Positions 1 to 10,199 of a stretch of 39,996 nt of DNA are shown here, piece by piece. The number at the start of each line of letters is the position of its first letter. Position 1 is the stretch's first letter. Under the pieces are notes generated by a model. That model was not told the DNA's origin. It saw only the letters and a program-made list of their open reading frames with translations, and did not search any database. The DNA is from Vulcanimicrobiota bacterium (GTDB lineage Bacteria; Vulcanimicrobiota; Vulcanimicrobiia; Vulcanimicrobiales; Vulcanimicrobiaceae), in NCBI GenBank assembly GCA_027315245.1, contig DAHUYK010000156.1, positions 1 through 39,996 of the forward strand, given 5' to 3'. A program made the position numbers and the translations under genes.

Positions 1-118
1 GTTCGGGACCGCCGGTTGGCCGGCCATGATCGTTGCCGTGCCCGAGGGCAATACACGGGGCACCGAGTACCACAATTGCGGCAACGCTAGGGATGACCGC
101 TCTAAGACAAACAGTCAC
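1..118 (-). CDS. Partial ORF with signal-peptide-like N-terminus (MTVCLRAVIPSVAAIVVLGAPCIALGHGNDHGRPTGGPE...), truncated at window edge
   Basis: Own reading of the minus strand: GTG at 116-118, hydrophobic h-region, open to position 1; not in ORF track. Confidence 0.35.
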   Translation of the reverse strand, partial: MTVCLRAVIPSVAAIVVLGAPCIALGHGNDHGRPTGGPE

Positions 119-244
119 CCCATGAGCGTAGCGCGCGAAACGCAGGGGCGACAGAGAATAAAGCCTGGATGCTGGCGTAGGTAAAAGGTCCCAGGCCGCT
201 TCCTGCAGCCCTGTGCCCCATGTGTTGAGCCCCTCGTCCGGCCC

Positions 245-1111
245 TTACGAGTCGTTCGCGAAAAAACTTCCTTGCTGTGGGGCGCCGGCGTGTGCCGGCG
301 GTTGCGCGAGCAGTCGCGGTGCGGTGTCGCCGTACCGCCGCTGCAGAATGCCGCTCAGCGCCTCTGCGTTGCGCGCCGCTTGACCGCGTGCATGGTTATT
401 GAAAAAGACGAGCGTCGTCGCGGCCTGCTGCTCCACCTCCGCGATACGGTCGCTCCACTGCGTCAACTCTGCCTGTGTATACTCGTAGTCGTATCGCGTG
501 ACGTTCGTGCCCTTCCACCACGTGTGCACGTTGCGTCCGTGAAAGCGCACGTAGCCGATCGCTCCCGTCGCGTCGGAGGAGGGCCCGAGAAGGCGCTCGT
601 GCGGGGGCATGTCGACGTTGCAGTATCCAGCGCCGGCGTCTCGCAGAAGTGCTAGGGTCTGCGGCCGCTGCCATTCTCGCCGCCGAAACTCGACGACGAC
701 GGGTACGCCGTCGAATGCTTCGACGACACGGCGCAGGTACGTCTCATTCGATGGTGACGGTGCGAACGCGTTCGGAAACTGCGCCAGTACGCAGACGAGT
801 TTGCCGCACTCGCGTAGCGGCGCGAGCGCCGCAACGAGCCTTCGCGCATCGTCGTGGACGCGGAGCGCCGCGCTCTGCAGGTGCGTCACCGAAGCCGGGG
901 CCTTGACGGAGAATCGAAAGTCGCCCGGCGTACGTGCTGCCATCGACGCGAACGTCCGCGCCGGTGGAACGGCGTAGTAGCTCGTGTCGATCTCGACGGC
1001 GGAGAAGCGCCGTGCGTAGAACGGCAGCATCTCTGCCGAAGCTATCCCGGCCGGATAGAAGGACCCGAGCCAATCCCGGTACGCAAAGCCGCACGTTCCT
1101 ATGTAGATCAT
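245..1111 (-). CDS. DUF72 (YecE-like) family protein
   Basis: N-terminus IYIGTCGFAYRDWLGSFYP and internal VEIDTSYYAVP, RFSVKAP match the DUF72 pattern. Confidence 0.9.
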   Translation of the reverse strand: MIYIGTCGFAYRDWLGSFYPAGIASAEMLPFYARRFSAVEIDTSYYAVPPARTFASMAARTPGDFRFSVKAPASVTHLQSAALRVHDDARRLVAALAPLRECGKLVCVLAQFPNAFAPSPSNETYLRRVVEAFDGVPVVVEFRRREWQRPQTLALLRDAGAGYCNVDMPPHERLLGPSSDATGAIGYVRFHGRNVHTWWKGTNVTRYDYEYTQAELTQWSDRIAEVEQQAATTLVFFNNHARGQAARNAEALSGILQRRYGDTAPRLLAQPPAHAGAPQQGSFFANDS

Positions 1112-1138
1112 GAAACGACCCTTTACGGTCGCCGCGTA

Positions 1139-1525
1139 CTACTTCTTCGCGAGGACTTTCTTCTTACCGGCGACGGTGCGCTTGGGCCCCTTGCGCGTGC
1201 GCGCGTTCGTCTTCGTACGCTGCCCGCGAACGGGGAGACCGCGACGATGACGCAGGCCACGATAGCAGCCGATGTCCATGAGCCGCTTGATGTTGCCCTG
1301 CACCTCGCGGCGCAGATCGCCTTCGACGCGCAGCTGCAGCTCGTCGATGGCGTCGCGGAGCTTCTTTTCGTCTTCTTCGCCCATGTCTTTGATGCGCAGG
1401 TCCGGGCTGACGCCGGTATGCGCGAGCAGGCGGCGCGCCGTCGACGGGCCGATGCCGAAGATGTAGGTCAAGGCGACTTCCACGCGTTTCTCGCGCGGCA
1501 GATCGATACCGGCAATACGCGCCAT
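1139..1525 (-). CDS. rpsM: 30S ribosomal protein S13
   Basis: [25 protein letters not shown]...[34 protein letters not shown]. Confidence 0.97.
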   Translation of the reverse strand: MARIAGIDLPREKRVEVALTYIFGIGPSTARRLLAHTGVSPDLRIKDMGEEDEKKLRDAIDELQLRVEGDLRREVQGNIKRLMDIGCYRGLRHRRGLPVRGQRTKTNARTRKGPKRTVAGKKKVLAKK

Positions 1526-1573
1526 ACTACGCTATGCCTCGCTGCATTGATTCGCTTCCTTTTCGTGTCATCA

Positions 1574-1690
1574 TCACCCCTGAACTTGCTTATGTTTTGG
1601 GTTGACGTCGCAGATCACCCGCACTTTGCCGTGACGCCGGATGACTTTGCATTTTTCGCACATTTTTTTGACTGACGGACGTACTTTCAT
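1574..1690 (-). CDS. rpmJ: 50S ribosomal protein L36 (zinc-binding form), 38 aa
   Basis: Own reading: [38 protein letters not shown]; below ORF-track length cutoff; between map and rpsM. Confidence 0.97.
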   Translation of the reverse strand: MKVRPSVKKMCEKCKVIRRHGKVRVICDVNPKHKQVQG

Positions 1691-1696
1691 CTTTCG

Positions 1697-2500
1697 TTAC
1701 CTTGACAGAGCGCCGGCTTCGCGGAACTGCTCGACGGCGGGATGCTCTCCGAGTTCGCGCAACGTGAGGATCTTCGGACCCTCCTGCGTGACCGCGATCG
1801 TGTGCTCGAAGTGCGCTGCGAGTTTACCATCCGCCGTGACGACTGTCCAGCCGTCTTTCTGGATGACGACCCCGGGAGCTCCCTGAGTGATCATCGGTTC
1901 GATAGCAATGACGAGCCCCCGGCGGATCTTGGCACCCGAACCGCGGCGCCCGTAGTTCGGAACGTTCGGCTCCTCGTGCATCTCTCGCCCGACGCCGTGG
2001 CCCACCAGCTCCCGCACCACGCCGAAACCGTTGCTTTCGGCATGTTCTTGCACGGCGGCACCGATGTCGCCGACGTAGGCGTTCTCTTTGGCGGCGGCAA
2101 CTCCGATCATGAGGCACTCCTGCGTCACGGCCAGGAGCCGGCGCGCGCTCGCGGAGACGTCGCCGACCGGCACCGTCACGGCGCTGTCGCTCACGAAGCC
2201 CTCATACGTCGTGCCGATGTCGATCGAGAGCAAATCCCCGTCGCGCAGCACGTACGAGCCGGGAATCCCGTGGACCACTTCGTCGTTGACGGACGCGCAA
2301 ATCGAAGCGGGAAAACCTCGATACCCTTTGAACGTCGGCACGCCGCCGCGCTGCCGGATGCCGTGCTCCGCCATGCTATCGAGTTCGCGCGTCGTCACAC
2401 CGGGCCGAGCTGCTTGCATGAGTTCCGTCAGGACGTCAGCGGTGATCTTACCGCCGCGCCGGATCGTTTCGATCTCCCGGTTCGACTTCAGGGTGATCAC
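1697..2500 (-). CDS. map: Type I methionine aminopeptidase
   Basis: ASVNDEVVHGIPG, GHGVGREMHEEPNVPNYG motifs. Confidence 0.97.
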   Translation of the reverse strand: MITLKSNREIETIRRGGKITADVLTELMQAARPGVTTRELDSMAEHGIRQRGGVPTFKGYRGFPASICASVNDEVVHGIPGSYVLRDGDLLSIDIGTTYEGFVSDSAVTVPVGDVSASARRLLAVTQECLMIGVAAAKENAYVGDIGAAVQEHAESNGFGVVRELVGHGVGREMHEEPNVPNYGRRGSGAKIRRGLVIAIEPMITQGAPGVVIQKDGWTVVTADGKLAAHFEHTIAVTQEGPKILTLRELGEHPAVEQFREAGALSR

Positions 2501-3165
2501 GGCGTCCGCATCGGCGACGACGTCGCCTCCAGCGCGTGCAGCAGCTCCGCCGTCACCGTACCGATAGGACGTGACGCGTCGATCTTCAGATACCGGCGAG
2601 ACCGCGAATCGTTGTAGTACGCGATGAGGGGCATCGTCTGCTTCTCGAACACGTCGAGCCGGTGATGAACGATCGCCGGGGTGTCGTCCTCACGCTGTAT
2701 CAGCGGCCCACCGTCGTCATCGTCGACTGCGGTACGCTTTGGCGGGTTGAACCGCTCGTGATAGACACGCCCCGTGCGCGGATTCGTCCAGCGGCCTAAA
2801 AGCCGTTCCTCGAGCGTCGTCCTCGGCACGTAGAAGTAGATGGCATGCGGCAGCCCGCGGCCCGCGGCTTGCAAAAGGTGATCGAGCGCTTCTGCCTGCG
2901 CGACCGTGCGCGGAAAGCCGTCGAAGATGACGCCCGAACCGGCAGGCGGAAGATTCTTCTTCACCATTTCGACGATGAGGTCGTCGGGAACGAGTGCTCC
3001 GCGTTGTATGTACGGCTCCGCAGCCTTACCCAGCTCGGTCGCCTTCTCTCGTTCCTCGCGCAGCAGATCGCCGGTCGATACTTGCCGATAGCCGTATTGC
3101 TTGCGCAGAATCTGCGCCTGCGTTCCCTTGCCGGCTCCGGGAGCTCCGAAGAAGATGACGTCCAT
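2497..3165 (-). CDS. adk: Adenylate kinase
   Basis: FFGAPGAGKGTQA P-loop, STGDLLR, DGFPRT motifs. Confidence 0.97.
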   Translation of the reverse strand: MDVIFFGAPGAGKGTQAQILRKQYGYRQVSTGDLLREEREKATELGKAAEPYIQRGALVPDDLIVEMVKKNLPPAGSGVIFDGFPRTVAQAEALDHLLQAAGRGLPHAIYFYVPRTTLEERLLGRWTNPRTGRVYHERFNPPKRTAVDDDDGGPLIQREDDTPAIVHHRLDVFEKQTMPLIAYYNDSRSRRYLKIDASRPIGTVTAELLHALEATSSPMRTP

Positions 3166-3182
3166 TGCCTACGCCGGCAAGC

Positions 3183-4478
3183 TCATCGCTTGATGAACCC
3201 CTTGTAGTCGCGCATGGCCAGACGCGCCTCGATCTGATTGATCGTGTCCAGCGCAACGCCGACGACGATGAGCAGCGACGTCGAGCCGAGATAGAACGTC
3301 GTCACGCTCAGGCCCTGTTGGAGAACGCTCGGGAGCACCGCGAGTAGGCCGAGATAGATGGCGGCCGCGGTCGTGATGCGATAGAGTATCTTGTTGAGGT
3401 AATCGACCGTCGGCTGCCCCGGCCGGATGCCCGGAATGAACGAGCCGCTCTTCTTGAGATTGTCGGCGACGTCGCGCGTGTTCAGGACGACGGAACTATA
3501 GAAGAACGTGAACACGACGACGAGCAAAAAGTAGACGATGTTGTACAGCAGCGTGTTGGGCGCGAAATACGCTTGCAGCCAGTTCGAGACGTTCGCGAGC
3601 GGTCCGTGAGCGGTTCCTCCCCGGTTGAACCACGAGAGCGCCTGCTGCGGTAGCAAGAGGATCGAGATTGCGAAGATGATCGATATGACGCCTGCGTTGT
3701 TGAGACGCAGCGGGATGTACGTCGAACGTCCTGCGAACATTTTGCGTCCGACGACCCGACGTGCCTGCTGCACGGGTACGCGACGCTGGCCTTGATAGAG
3801 GAAGACGATCGAGATGATGATGATGATTGCCACGCCGATATACGCGACGAGGTTCGCAAGGCTCAGGCCGCCCTGGGCGGCGGTCGAGTACGTCTGCACG
3901 ACGTACGTCGGGTAGCGCAGCACGATGCCGATGAAGATGATGAGCGAGACGCCGTTACCGATGCCTCTATCGCTGATCTGCTCGCCGAGCCACATGAGGA
4001 ACAGGGTTCCCGCAACCATCGCGATCACGGCAAAGAGAAAATACTGCAGGCTCGTGTCGTAGAAGACGCCGCTCGAGCGCATGGTGTTCGCCATGAACGT
4101 CGCTTGAACGGAGGCGAGCACGATCGTGAGCCAGCGTGTGTACTGGCTGATCTTCTTGCGCCCTTCCTCGCCGCCTTTCTTCGCAAGCTCTTCGAGCTGC
4201 GGCAGCACGACGGTCATGAGCTGCATGATGATCGACGCATTGATGAACGGCGTGATGCCCATCGCAATGATGGAGAGCCGCTGCAAAGCGCCGCCCGATA
4301 GAAAGCCGAGCAAGTTGTAAAAGATGCCCTGCTGCAGCACGCGCTGCCAGGCCGTCTCGTTGACGTTGGGCAGCTGCACGTGGATCATGAAGATGAACCA
4401 CGCAAACGCAAAGAGAACGAACCCAGCGCGTTTGCGGATCTCGGGAACGAGCAGCGCCGCGCGCAGGTTATTGAGCAA
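3183..4478 (-). CDS. secY: Preprotein translocase subunit SecY
   Basis: Multi-TM; GITPFINASIIMQLM, GNGVSLIIFIGI, RPGQPTVDYLNKIL. Confidence 0.97.
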   Translation of the reverse strand: MLNNLRAALLVPEIRKRAGFVLFAFAWFIFMIHVQLPNVNETAWQRVLQQGIFYNLLGFLSGGALQRLSIIAMGITPFINASIIMQLMTVVLPQLEELAKKGGEEGRKKISQYTRWLTIVLASVQATFMANTMRSSGVFYDTSLQYFLFAVIAMVAGTLFLMWLGEQISDRGIGNGVSLIIFIGIVLRYPTYVVQTYSTAAQGGLSLANLVAYIGVAIIIIISIVFLYQGQRRVPVQQARRVVGRKMFAGRSTYIPLRLNNAGVISIIFAISILLLPQQALSWFNRGGTAHGPLANVSNWLQAYFAPNTLLYNIVYFLLVVVFTFFYSSVVLNTRDVADNLKKSGSFIPGIRPGQPTVDYLNKILYRITTAAAIYLGLLAVLPSVLQQGLSVTTFYLGSTSLLIVVGVALDTINQIEARLAMRDYKGFIKR

Positions 4479-4486
4479 CGCTGTTC

Positions 4487-5149
4487 CTACCCGGGCGTCT
4501 CTGGCGCCTCGAGCTGCGCTCCAGCCGCACCGAGCGCCTCACGTGCGCTCGCGGAGAAGACGACGTCGCGGAAGCGTAAGCCTTGGGGGAGCGACTTCCC
4601 GACCTCGGAACCGCCGAGAATCTTCACGCCGTCGAGCGTCTTCTTGAGCAGGCCACGCTCTCGCAGCGACTCGGGCGACACCTCGACGGACGGATCCCAA
4701 CGCGCGAGGCGATGGAGGTTCACGACGGCATACCGCGACCGGAAATGCCCGGTATCGCGCGCCTTCTGCGAGTATCCGCGGCGATGCGGCAGGCGGCGTG
4801 CCCACGGCGTTTGACCGCCTTCGAACGTCGGACCCTTGCCGCCGCCGGAGCGCACGGTCTGACCCTTGCCGCCCTCGCCGCCGGTCTTCACCATGCCGGA
4901 GCCGTGTCCGCGCCCGATGCGCTGCCGCTTGGGTCTGCTGCCCGCAGCCGGCACGAGCATACCAAGCCGCAGCCCGCCGCGCCCGGCAGTCAGTCCGGTG
5001 GCTCGCGGTGCAGGCGCCGCTTTCGCAGCCGGTTTTGCAGGCGCTTTCGAAGGCGTCGCTTTCTTTGCACGAGGCTTCGCAGCGGCGCTCTTCTTCATGC
5101 TCGCTGCAGGACGCGCCGGCGACTTCTTCGCCTTCTTCTTCTCTGCCAT
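4487..5149 (-). CDS. rplO: 50S ribosomal protein L15 with ~60-aa Lys/Ala/Pro-rich N-terminal extension
   Basis: Core GSRPKRQRIGRGHGSGMVKTGGEGGKGQTVRSGG; N-terminal AKKSPARPAASMKKSAAAKPRAKKATPSKAPAKPAAK. Confidence 0.95.
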   Translation of the reverse strand: MAEKKKAKKSPARPAASMKKSAAAKPRAKKATPSKAPAKPAAKAAPAPRATGLTAGRGGLRLGMLVPAAGSRPKRQRIGRGHGSGMVKTGGEGGKGQTVRSGGGKGPTFEGGQTPWARRLPHRRGYSQKARDTGHFRSRYAVVNLHRLARWDPSVEVSPESLRERGLLKKTLDGVKILGGSEVGKSLPQGLRFRDVVFSASAREALGAAGAQLEAPETPG

Positions 5150-5161
5150 GATAGGTCGCCG

Positions 5162-5677
5162 CTATGCGGCGAAAATCTCCTTCGCGGTTTTTCCGCGTAA
5201 CGCAGCAACCTGTTCCGCAGTCCGCAGTGACGCAAGCGCTTCCACCGTTGCCAAGACGACGTTCACGGGGTTGTTGCTGCCCAGCGATTTCGTTAGGATG
5301 TCGTGAATGCCGGCCAACTCAAGCACGGCACGCATCGAGCCACCGGCAATGACGCCCGTTCCGGGCGCTGCGGGCTTGAGCACGACGCGTGCCGCACCGC
5401 ACTGATGCGTCACGGCGTGAGGGATCGTCTTCTCAACCATCGGTACCGTTACGAGCGCTTTGCGGGCGCGCTCGACACCTTTGCGAATTGCTTCGGGCAC
5501 TTCGCCCGCCTTGCCGATCGCAAAGCCGACGCGTCCGTTGCGGTCGCCGACCACGACGAGCGCGCTGAAGCTAAAGCGCTTACCGCCTTTGACGACCTTC
5601 GCAACGCGGTTCACACGCACGACGGTTTCGTCGAATCCGCTGCCGTCGCGCTCGCGACCACCTCCACGATACTGCAT
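5162..5677 (-). CDS. rpsE: 30S ribosomal protein S5 (start trimmed to MQYRGGG)
   Basis: [44 protein letters not shown]; trimmed start avoids overlap with rplR. Confidence 0.96.
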   Translation of the reverse strand: MQYRGGGRERDGSGFDETVVRVNRVAKVVKGGKRFSFSALVVVGDRNGRVGFAIGKAGEVPEAIRKGVERARKALVTVPMVEKTIPHAVTHQCGAARVVLKPAAPGTGVIAGGSMRAVLELAGIHDILTKSLGSNNPVNVVLATVEALASLRTAEQVAALRGKTAKEIFAA

Positions 5678-5690
5678 CGACCCTCCTCTC

Positions 5691-6053
5691 CTAGAACTCG
5701 AGACCCGCTTCGCGCGCCGCATCGGCGAGCGCGCGCACGCGTCCGTGATACTTGTAACCGGCACGATCGAAGACGACGCGCGTCACACCCGCAGCTTTCG
5801 CCTTGGCTCCGACCGCAGCGCCGACTGCTTTTGCGGCGTCGACGTTCGTGTGCGAGCTCCGCGCTCCCACCGTCTTCTCTCGCGTCGAGGCAGCGACAAG
5901 CGTATGACCGCGGCTGTCGTCGACGACGGCGGCATAGATGTGGTGCAGCGTGCGCCGCACGAAGAGCCGCGGTCGCTCAGCCGTTCCCGCGACCTTGCGC
6001 CGCAGACGCTCGTGTCGCGAACGCCGCGCAGCGCTCTTGGAGCGTACGCTCAT
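5691..6053 (-). CDS. rplR: 50S ribosomal protein L18
   Basis: [40 protein letters not shown]...[28 protein letters not shown]. Confidence 0.97.
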   Translation of the reverse strand: MSVRSKSAARRSRHERLRRKVAGTAERPRLFVRRTLHHIYAAVVDDSRGHTLVAASTREKTVGARSSHTNVDAAKAVGAAVGAKAKAAGVTRVVFDRAGYKYHGRVRALADAAREAGLEF

Positions 6054-6601
6054 TTCTTGCCTGCCTTCGCCGCCTTGCCGAGCTTGCGGCGCACGCGTTC
6101 GCCTTCGTACCGAATGCCTTTGCCCTTGTACGGCTCGGGCGCTCGTAGCGAACGAATTTCCGCTGCCACTTGTCCGACTTGCTGCTTGTTCGTACCGTCG
6201 ATATGGATTTTGTTCTGACCTTCGACTGAGATCGCAATGCCCTGCGGCGGCGCAAAGACGACCGGATGCGAGTAACCGAGGCTGAGGTTGAGCCGTTCGC
6301 CGGCCTTCGCGGCGCGGTATCCGACGCCGTGCAGCTCCAGGCTCTTGCGAAAGCCCTTGCTGACGCCCTCGATCATGTTCGCGATGAGCGTACGCGTGAG
6401 GCCGTGCGCGGCGCGATGCGCCCGCGCGTCTCCCCGCCGCTCGACGACGACCGCGTCACCGTCGACCTTTACGGTGACGACGTCGCGCAAGACGCGCTCG
6501 CGCAGCTCGCCCTTTGGACCCTTCACGTGCACCTCGCCGTCGCCTACCGTGACGTTGACGCCACCGGGAACGCGGACGGGCATCTTACCGATTCGTGACA
6601 T
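6050..6601 (-). CDS. rplF: 50S ribosomal protein L6
   Basis: [31 protein letters not shown]. Confidence 0.97.
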   Translation of the reverse strand: MSRIGKMPVRVPGGVNVTVGDGEVHVKGPKGELRERVLRDVVTVKVDGDAVVVERRGDARAHRAAHGLTRTLIANMIEGVSKGFRKSLELHGVGYRAAKAGERLNLSLGYSHPVVFAPPQGIAISVEGQNKIHIDGTNKQQVGQVAAEIRSLRAPEPYKGKGIRYEGERVRRKLGKAAKAGKK

Positions 6602-6616
6602 AACTCTGTACCAAGC

Positions 6617-7015
6617 CTACCAGACGTATGCGAGAACTTCGCCGCCCACGCCCAGTTTGCGCGCGCGCTTTCCGGACATGATGCCTTGCGGCGTCGAGAT
6701 GATGACCAAACCCAAGCCGCCCAGTACCCGTGGAATCGAGGTCCTCGGCGTGTAGACGCGCAGGCCGGGGCGCGAGATACGCCGCAATCCGGTGATGACT
6801 TTCTCCTTCTCCGGACCGTAACGCAGCGCTATACGCAGCATTCCTTGCGCCCCCTCGTTGACGCGTTCAAAGCCGTCGATGAAACCTTCCTCTTTGAGGA
6901 TCTCCGCGATTGCGCGCTTCACGCGTGACGCCGGCACGTCGACGCTGCGGTGATTCGCGGTGTTGGCGTTGCGAATACGCGTCAGCATGTCCGCGATCGG
7001 ATCGGTTAATGCCAT
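6617..7015 (-). CDS. rpsH: 30S ribosomal protein S8
   Basis: [15 protein letters not shown]...[28 protein letters not shown]. Confidence 0.97.
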   Translation of the reverse strand: MALTDPIADMLTRIRNANTANHRSVDVPASRVKRAIAEILKEEGFIDGFERVNEGAQGMLRIALRYGPEKEKVITGLRRISRPGLRVYTPRTSIPRVLGGLGLVIISTPQGIMSGKRARKLGVGGEVLAYVW

Positions 7016-7031
7016 GACGAACCTCCCGCCT

Positions 7032-7217
7032 TCACCACGACGCCTTGGTCACGCCGGGAACGACGCCCGCATGGGCCCCCTCCCGAAAGCATATCCGGCA
7101 CATAGCAAATCGCCGCAAGAACCCCCGCGGACGTCCGCAGATGCGGCAGCGGTTATGCTTGCGCACCGAAAACTTCGGCGTGCGTTGCGATTTGACGATC
7201 ATACTCGTTTTAGCCAA
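7032..7217 (-). CDS. rpsN: 30S ribosomal protein S14 type Z (zinc-binding), TTG start, 61 aa
   Basis: (M)[63 protein letters not shown]-track start is inside rplE. Confidence 0.95.
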   Translation of the reverse strand: MAKTSMIVKSQRTPKFSVRKHNRCRICGRPRGFLRRFAMCRICFREGAHAGVVPGVTKASW

Positions 7218-7222
7218 GCTCT

Positions 7223-7780
7223 TTATCCTCTCGCGCGCTGCGCCTGCAGCGGCAGCCCCATGGCGACGAGAAACTCGCAAGCCTCTTCGTCCGTCTTCGC
7301 CGTCGTGACGATCGTGATGTCCATACCACGTGCCTTGTCGACCTTGTCGTAGTTGATCTCGGGAAAAACGAGCTGCTCGCGCAAGCCGAGATTATAGTTG
7401 CCGCGCCCGTCGAACGATTTCTGCGGTAGGCCGCGAAAGTCGCGTATGCGGGGCAGCACGATGTTGAACAGCTTGTCGAGGAAGACGTACATGCGGTCGC
7501 CTCGCAGCGTCACCTTCGCTGCGATGTTCACCCCCGCCCGCAGTTTGAACGCCGCGATGGATTTCTTCGCCTTCGCAACGATCGGCTTCTGACCGGTAAT
7601 CGCCGTCAGCTCCGCCACGGCGTTGTCGAGAGCCTTCGGATTGACGATTGCCTCACCGACGCTCATGTTGACGACGATCTTTTCGAGCTTGGGAACCTCG
7701 TTGACGTTCCCATAGCTGAAGCGGTCCTGCAGTTGTTTGCGTACGAGTTCCTCATAGCGGCCGCGCAGTCGTGAAGCCAC
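7223..7780 (-). CDS. rplE: 50S ribosomal protein L5 (GTG start)
   Basis: [17 protein letters not shown]...[28 protein letters not shown]. Confidence 0.96.
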   Translation of the reverse strand: MASRLRGRYEELVRKQLQDRFSYGNVNEVPKLEKIVVNMSVGEAIVNPKALDNAVAELTAITGQKPIVAKAKKSIAAFKLRAGVNIAAKVTLRGDRMYVFLDKLFNIVLPRIRDFRGLPQKSFDGRGNYNLGLREQLVFPEINYDKVDKARGMDITIVTTAKTDEEACEFLVAMGLPLQAQRARG

Positions 7781-7781
7781 G

Positions 7782-8138
7782 TCATGCCCCCTTCGCCGAC
7801 TCGCGGGCCGGCTCGCCACATCGCACGCAGATGCGCGCACGGCGGTGTTCCTTCGTCTCACCTCGCCGCAAGCGCGTCGGCGCCTTACATGCTTCGCAAA
7901 CGTACTGAAGCACCGAGATGGGAAGCGGAGCCTCTTTCTCCACGATCCCTCCGTTCCGTCCCGCGGCCCCCATGTTCGACTGCTGCTGCTGCGGTTTCGT
8001 ATGGCGTTTCACCACGTTGATGCCTTCGACCGTAGCCTGCCACGAATCGGCGAAGATCGCTTTGACGGTCCCGCGCTTACCTTTCTCCTTACCGCGGCGC
8101 ACTAGCACGGTGTCGCCCTTGAGAATCTGCGATTTCAT
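7782..8138 (-). CDS. rplX: 50S ribosomal protein L24 with C-terminal CxxC...CxxC zinc-ribbon-like tail
   Basis: [36 protein letters not shown]...[11 protein letters not shown]. Confidence 0.95.
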   Translation of the reverse strand: MKSQILKGDTVLVRRGKEKGKRGTVKAIFADSWQATVEGINVVKRHTKPQQQQSNMGAAGRNGGIVEKEAPLPISVLQYVCEACKAPTRLRRGETKEHRRARICVRCGEPARESAKGA

Positions 8139-8512
8139 AACACCTCCGGTGCCAGCGACGCGATCTTCAAGAAGCCCCGATCGCGCAGCTCGCGCATGAC
8201 CGGTCCGAAGACGCGCGTCCCGCGCGGGTCCAAGTTGTCCTTCTCGCCCTTGATGATGACGCACGCGTTGTCGTCGCAACGCACGACGGAGCCGTCCGTG
8301 CGGCGGATCGGCGCAGTCGTTCGCACGACGACCGCCTTGACGACCTGGCCTTTTTTGACCGCCGCACCGGGGATTGCCGCCTTCACGGTGCCGACGATGA
8401 CGTCGCCGATGTGCGCGTACTGATGCCGCCCCCCACCTTGAATGTGGATGACGAGCAGCTCGCGCGCTCCGGAGTTGTCGGCGACCTTGAGCCGCGTCTC
8501 GTGCTGGATCAC
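8135..8512 (-). CDS. rplN: 50S ribosomal protein L14 (GTG start)
   Basis: [20 protein letters not shown]...[31 protein letters not shown]. Confidence 0.97.
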   Translation of the reverse strand: MIQHETRLKVADNSGARELLVIHIQGGGRHQYAHIGDVIVGTVKAAIPGAAVKKGQVVKAVVVRTTAPIRRTDGSVVRCDDNACVIIKGEKDNLDPRGTRVFGPVMRELRDRGFLKIASLAPEVL

Positions 8513-8778
8513 TTCGCGCGCTCCACGATTTGAATGAGGCGCCAGCGCTTGTCGCGCGACATGGGCCTGCACTCCTCTATGCGTACGGTGTCACCGGCAT
8601 GGGCCTCGTTGCGCTCGTCATGCGCCTTGAAGCGCGTCGACTTGCGTACGATCTTGCCGTAGATGCCGTGCGGCACGCGCGTCTCAGCGACGACGACGAT
8701 CGTCTTATCCATTTTGTCCGATGCGACGCGCCCGATCTTGACCCGGCGCCGGCCGCGCTCCTTACGCTGCTCCATCAC
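8509..8778 (-). CDS. rpsQ: 30S ribosomal protein S17
   Basis: [19 protein letters not shown]...[27 protein letters not shown]. Confidence 0.95.
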   Translation of the reverse strand: MMEQRKERGRRRVKIGRVASDKMDKTIVVVAETRVPHGIYGKIVRKSTRFKAHDERNEAHAGDTVRIEECRPMSRDKRWRLIQIVERAK

Positions 8779-8980
8779 GGTCCGTTGTCTTCTTTTCTGA
8801 AATGACGGTTTGAATTTGCGCGAAAGAGCGTCGCATTTCGCGCACCTTCGAAAAGTCGGTGAGATGACCGGTTCGCAGAGCGAAGCGCAGATTGAAGAGT
8901 TCCGACTTCGTCTCCTTGGCTTTTTGCTCGAGTTCGGGGACCGTCAGCACGCGGAGCTCCGCTAGCGCGTTTCTCTTCAT
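8762..8980 (-). CDS. rpmC: 50S ribosomal protein L29
   Basis: [50 protein letters not shown]. Confidence 0.95.
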   Translation of the reverse strand: MKRNALAELRVLTVPELEQKAKETKSELFNLRFALRTGHLTDFSKVREMRRSFAQIQTVISEKKTTDRDGAA

Positions 8981-9396
8981 GCGCGCGTCTCCTCACGACT
9001 GATGATCTTCGTGCCGATGGGAAGCTTCGAAGCGGCAAGCTGCAGCGCTTCACGCGCCGTCAACGGCTCGACGCCCGCAAGTTCGAAGAGAACCCGGCCG
9101 GGGCGCACGACGGCAACCCAGAACTCCGGGTTGCCCTTACCCGAGCCCATGCGCACTTCGGCCGGCTTCTTGCTCACCGGTTTGTCCGGAAAGACCTTGA
9201 TCCAGACCTTTCCACCGCGCTTGATGTGACGCGTCATGGCGATACGCGCCGCTTCGATCTGCCGGTTCGTCATCCAACACGGCTCCATTGCCTGCAGTCC
9301 GTACTCGCCGAACGTCAGCGCGTTGCCGCGCGATGCGGTACCGCGCATGCGCCCACGTTGCGACTTGCGCCATTTCACGCGTTTGGGAGTCAGCAT
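8977..9396 (-). CDS. rplP: 50S ribosomal protein L16
   Basis: [19 protein letters not shown]...[47 protein letters not shown]. Confidence 0.98.
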   Translation of the reverse strand: MLTPKRVKWRKSQRGRMRGTASRGNALTFGEYGLQAMEPCWMTNRQIEAARIAMTRHIKRGGKVWIKVFPDKPVSKKPAEVRMGSGKGNPEFWVAVVRPGRVLFELAGVEPLTAREALQLAASKLPIGTKIISREETRA

Positions 9397-10191
9397 TTAG
9401 GACGCGCCTCCTTCGCTCTGTGGCACGGGCTCTGCAGCAGGTACCTCGAGCGCCGGCTCGATCATCGGTGTCATCGCCGCCGGCTCCAAGGCCGGCTGCG
9501 GACGGCGTCCACGCCCGCCACGTTCGCGCCGGCGCTCGCCGCGTACGCCGTCACCCCGCGGTTGCTCCGGCAGCACCTCGCCGCGATAGATCCACACTTT
9601 GACCCCGATGCGACCGAACGTCGTGAACGCTTCGACGGTGGCATAATCGATGTCCGCGCGCAGCGTGTGCAGCGGCACTTTGCCGTCTGCATTGCGCTCC
9701 GTGCGCGCGATCTCTGCGCCGCCGAGGCGTCCCGAGACCTGAACCTTGACGCCGCGAGCCCCGGCCTTCATCGTCCGGGAGATCGCTTGCTTCATCGCAC
9801 GGCGAAACGCAATGCGCTTCTCGAGCTGGTCGACGATGTTTTGGCCCACCAAACGTGCGTCGAGCTCGGGATGTTTGATCTCCATCACGTTGACCTGCAC
9901 GTTCTTGCCGGTCAACTGCTCGAGGCTCTTGCGGATATCTTCGATACCGACGCCTCGTTTTCCGATAATGATGCCGGGCTTCGCCGTGTTGACGATGACG
10001 CGCGCTTGATTCGCACGACGCTCGATCTCGATCTTGCTGATTGCGGCCGAGCGCATCCACCGATTGAAGAACTTGCGAATCGCTACGTCTTCGTGCAGCC
10101 AATCGATGTAGTGCTTCTTCTCAAACCACCGGCTATCCCACGTCCGCGTGATGCCGATGCGCATGCCCACCGGATGAATCTTGTGCCCCAT
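9397..10191 (-). CDS. rpsC: 30S ribosomal protein S3
   Basis: [25 protein letters not shown] region [20 protein letters not shown]. Confidence 0.98.
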   Translation of the reverse strand: MGHKIHPVGMRIGITRTWDSRWFEKKHYIDWLHEDVAIRKFFNRWMRSAAISKIEIERRANQARVIVNTAKPGIIIGKRGVGIEDIRKSLEQLTGKNVQVNVMEIKHPELDARLVGQNIVDQLEKRIAFRRAMKQAISRTMKAGARGVKVQVSGRLGGAEIARTERNADGKVPLHTLRADIDYATVEAFTTFGRIGVKVWIYRGEVLPEQPRGDGVRGERRRERGGRGRRPQPALEPAAMTPMIEPALEVPAAEPVPQSEGGAS

Positions 10192-10199
10192 GAAACTCC

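Noticed and set aside
5678-5764. N-terminal extension of rpsE in the ORF track
   Set aside because: Would overlap rplR by 74 bp and looks non-homologous; MQYRGGG is the likely start. rplX, rplE, rplN and rpsN were trimmed similarly.
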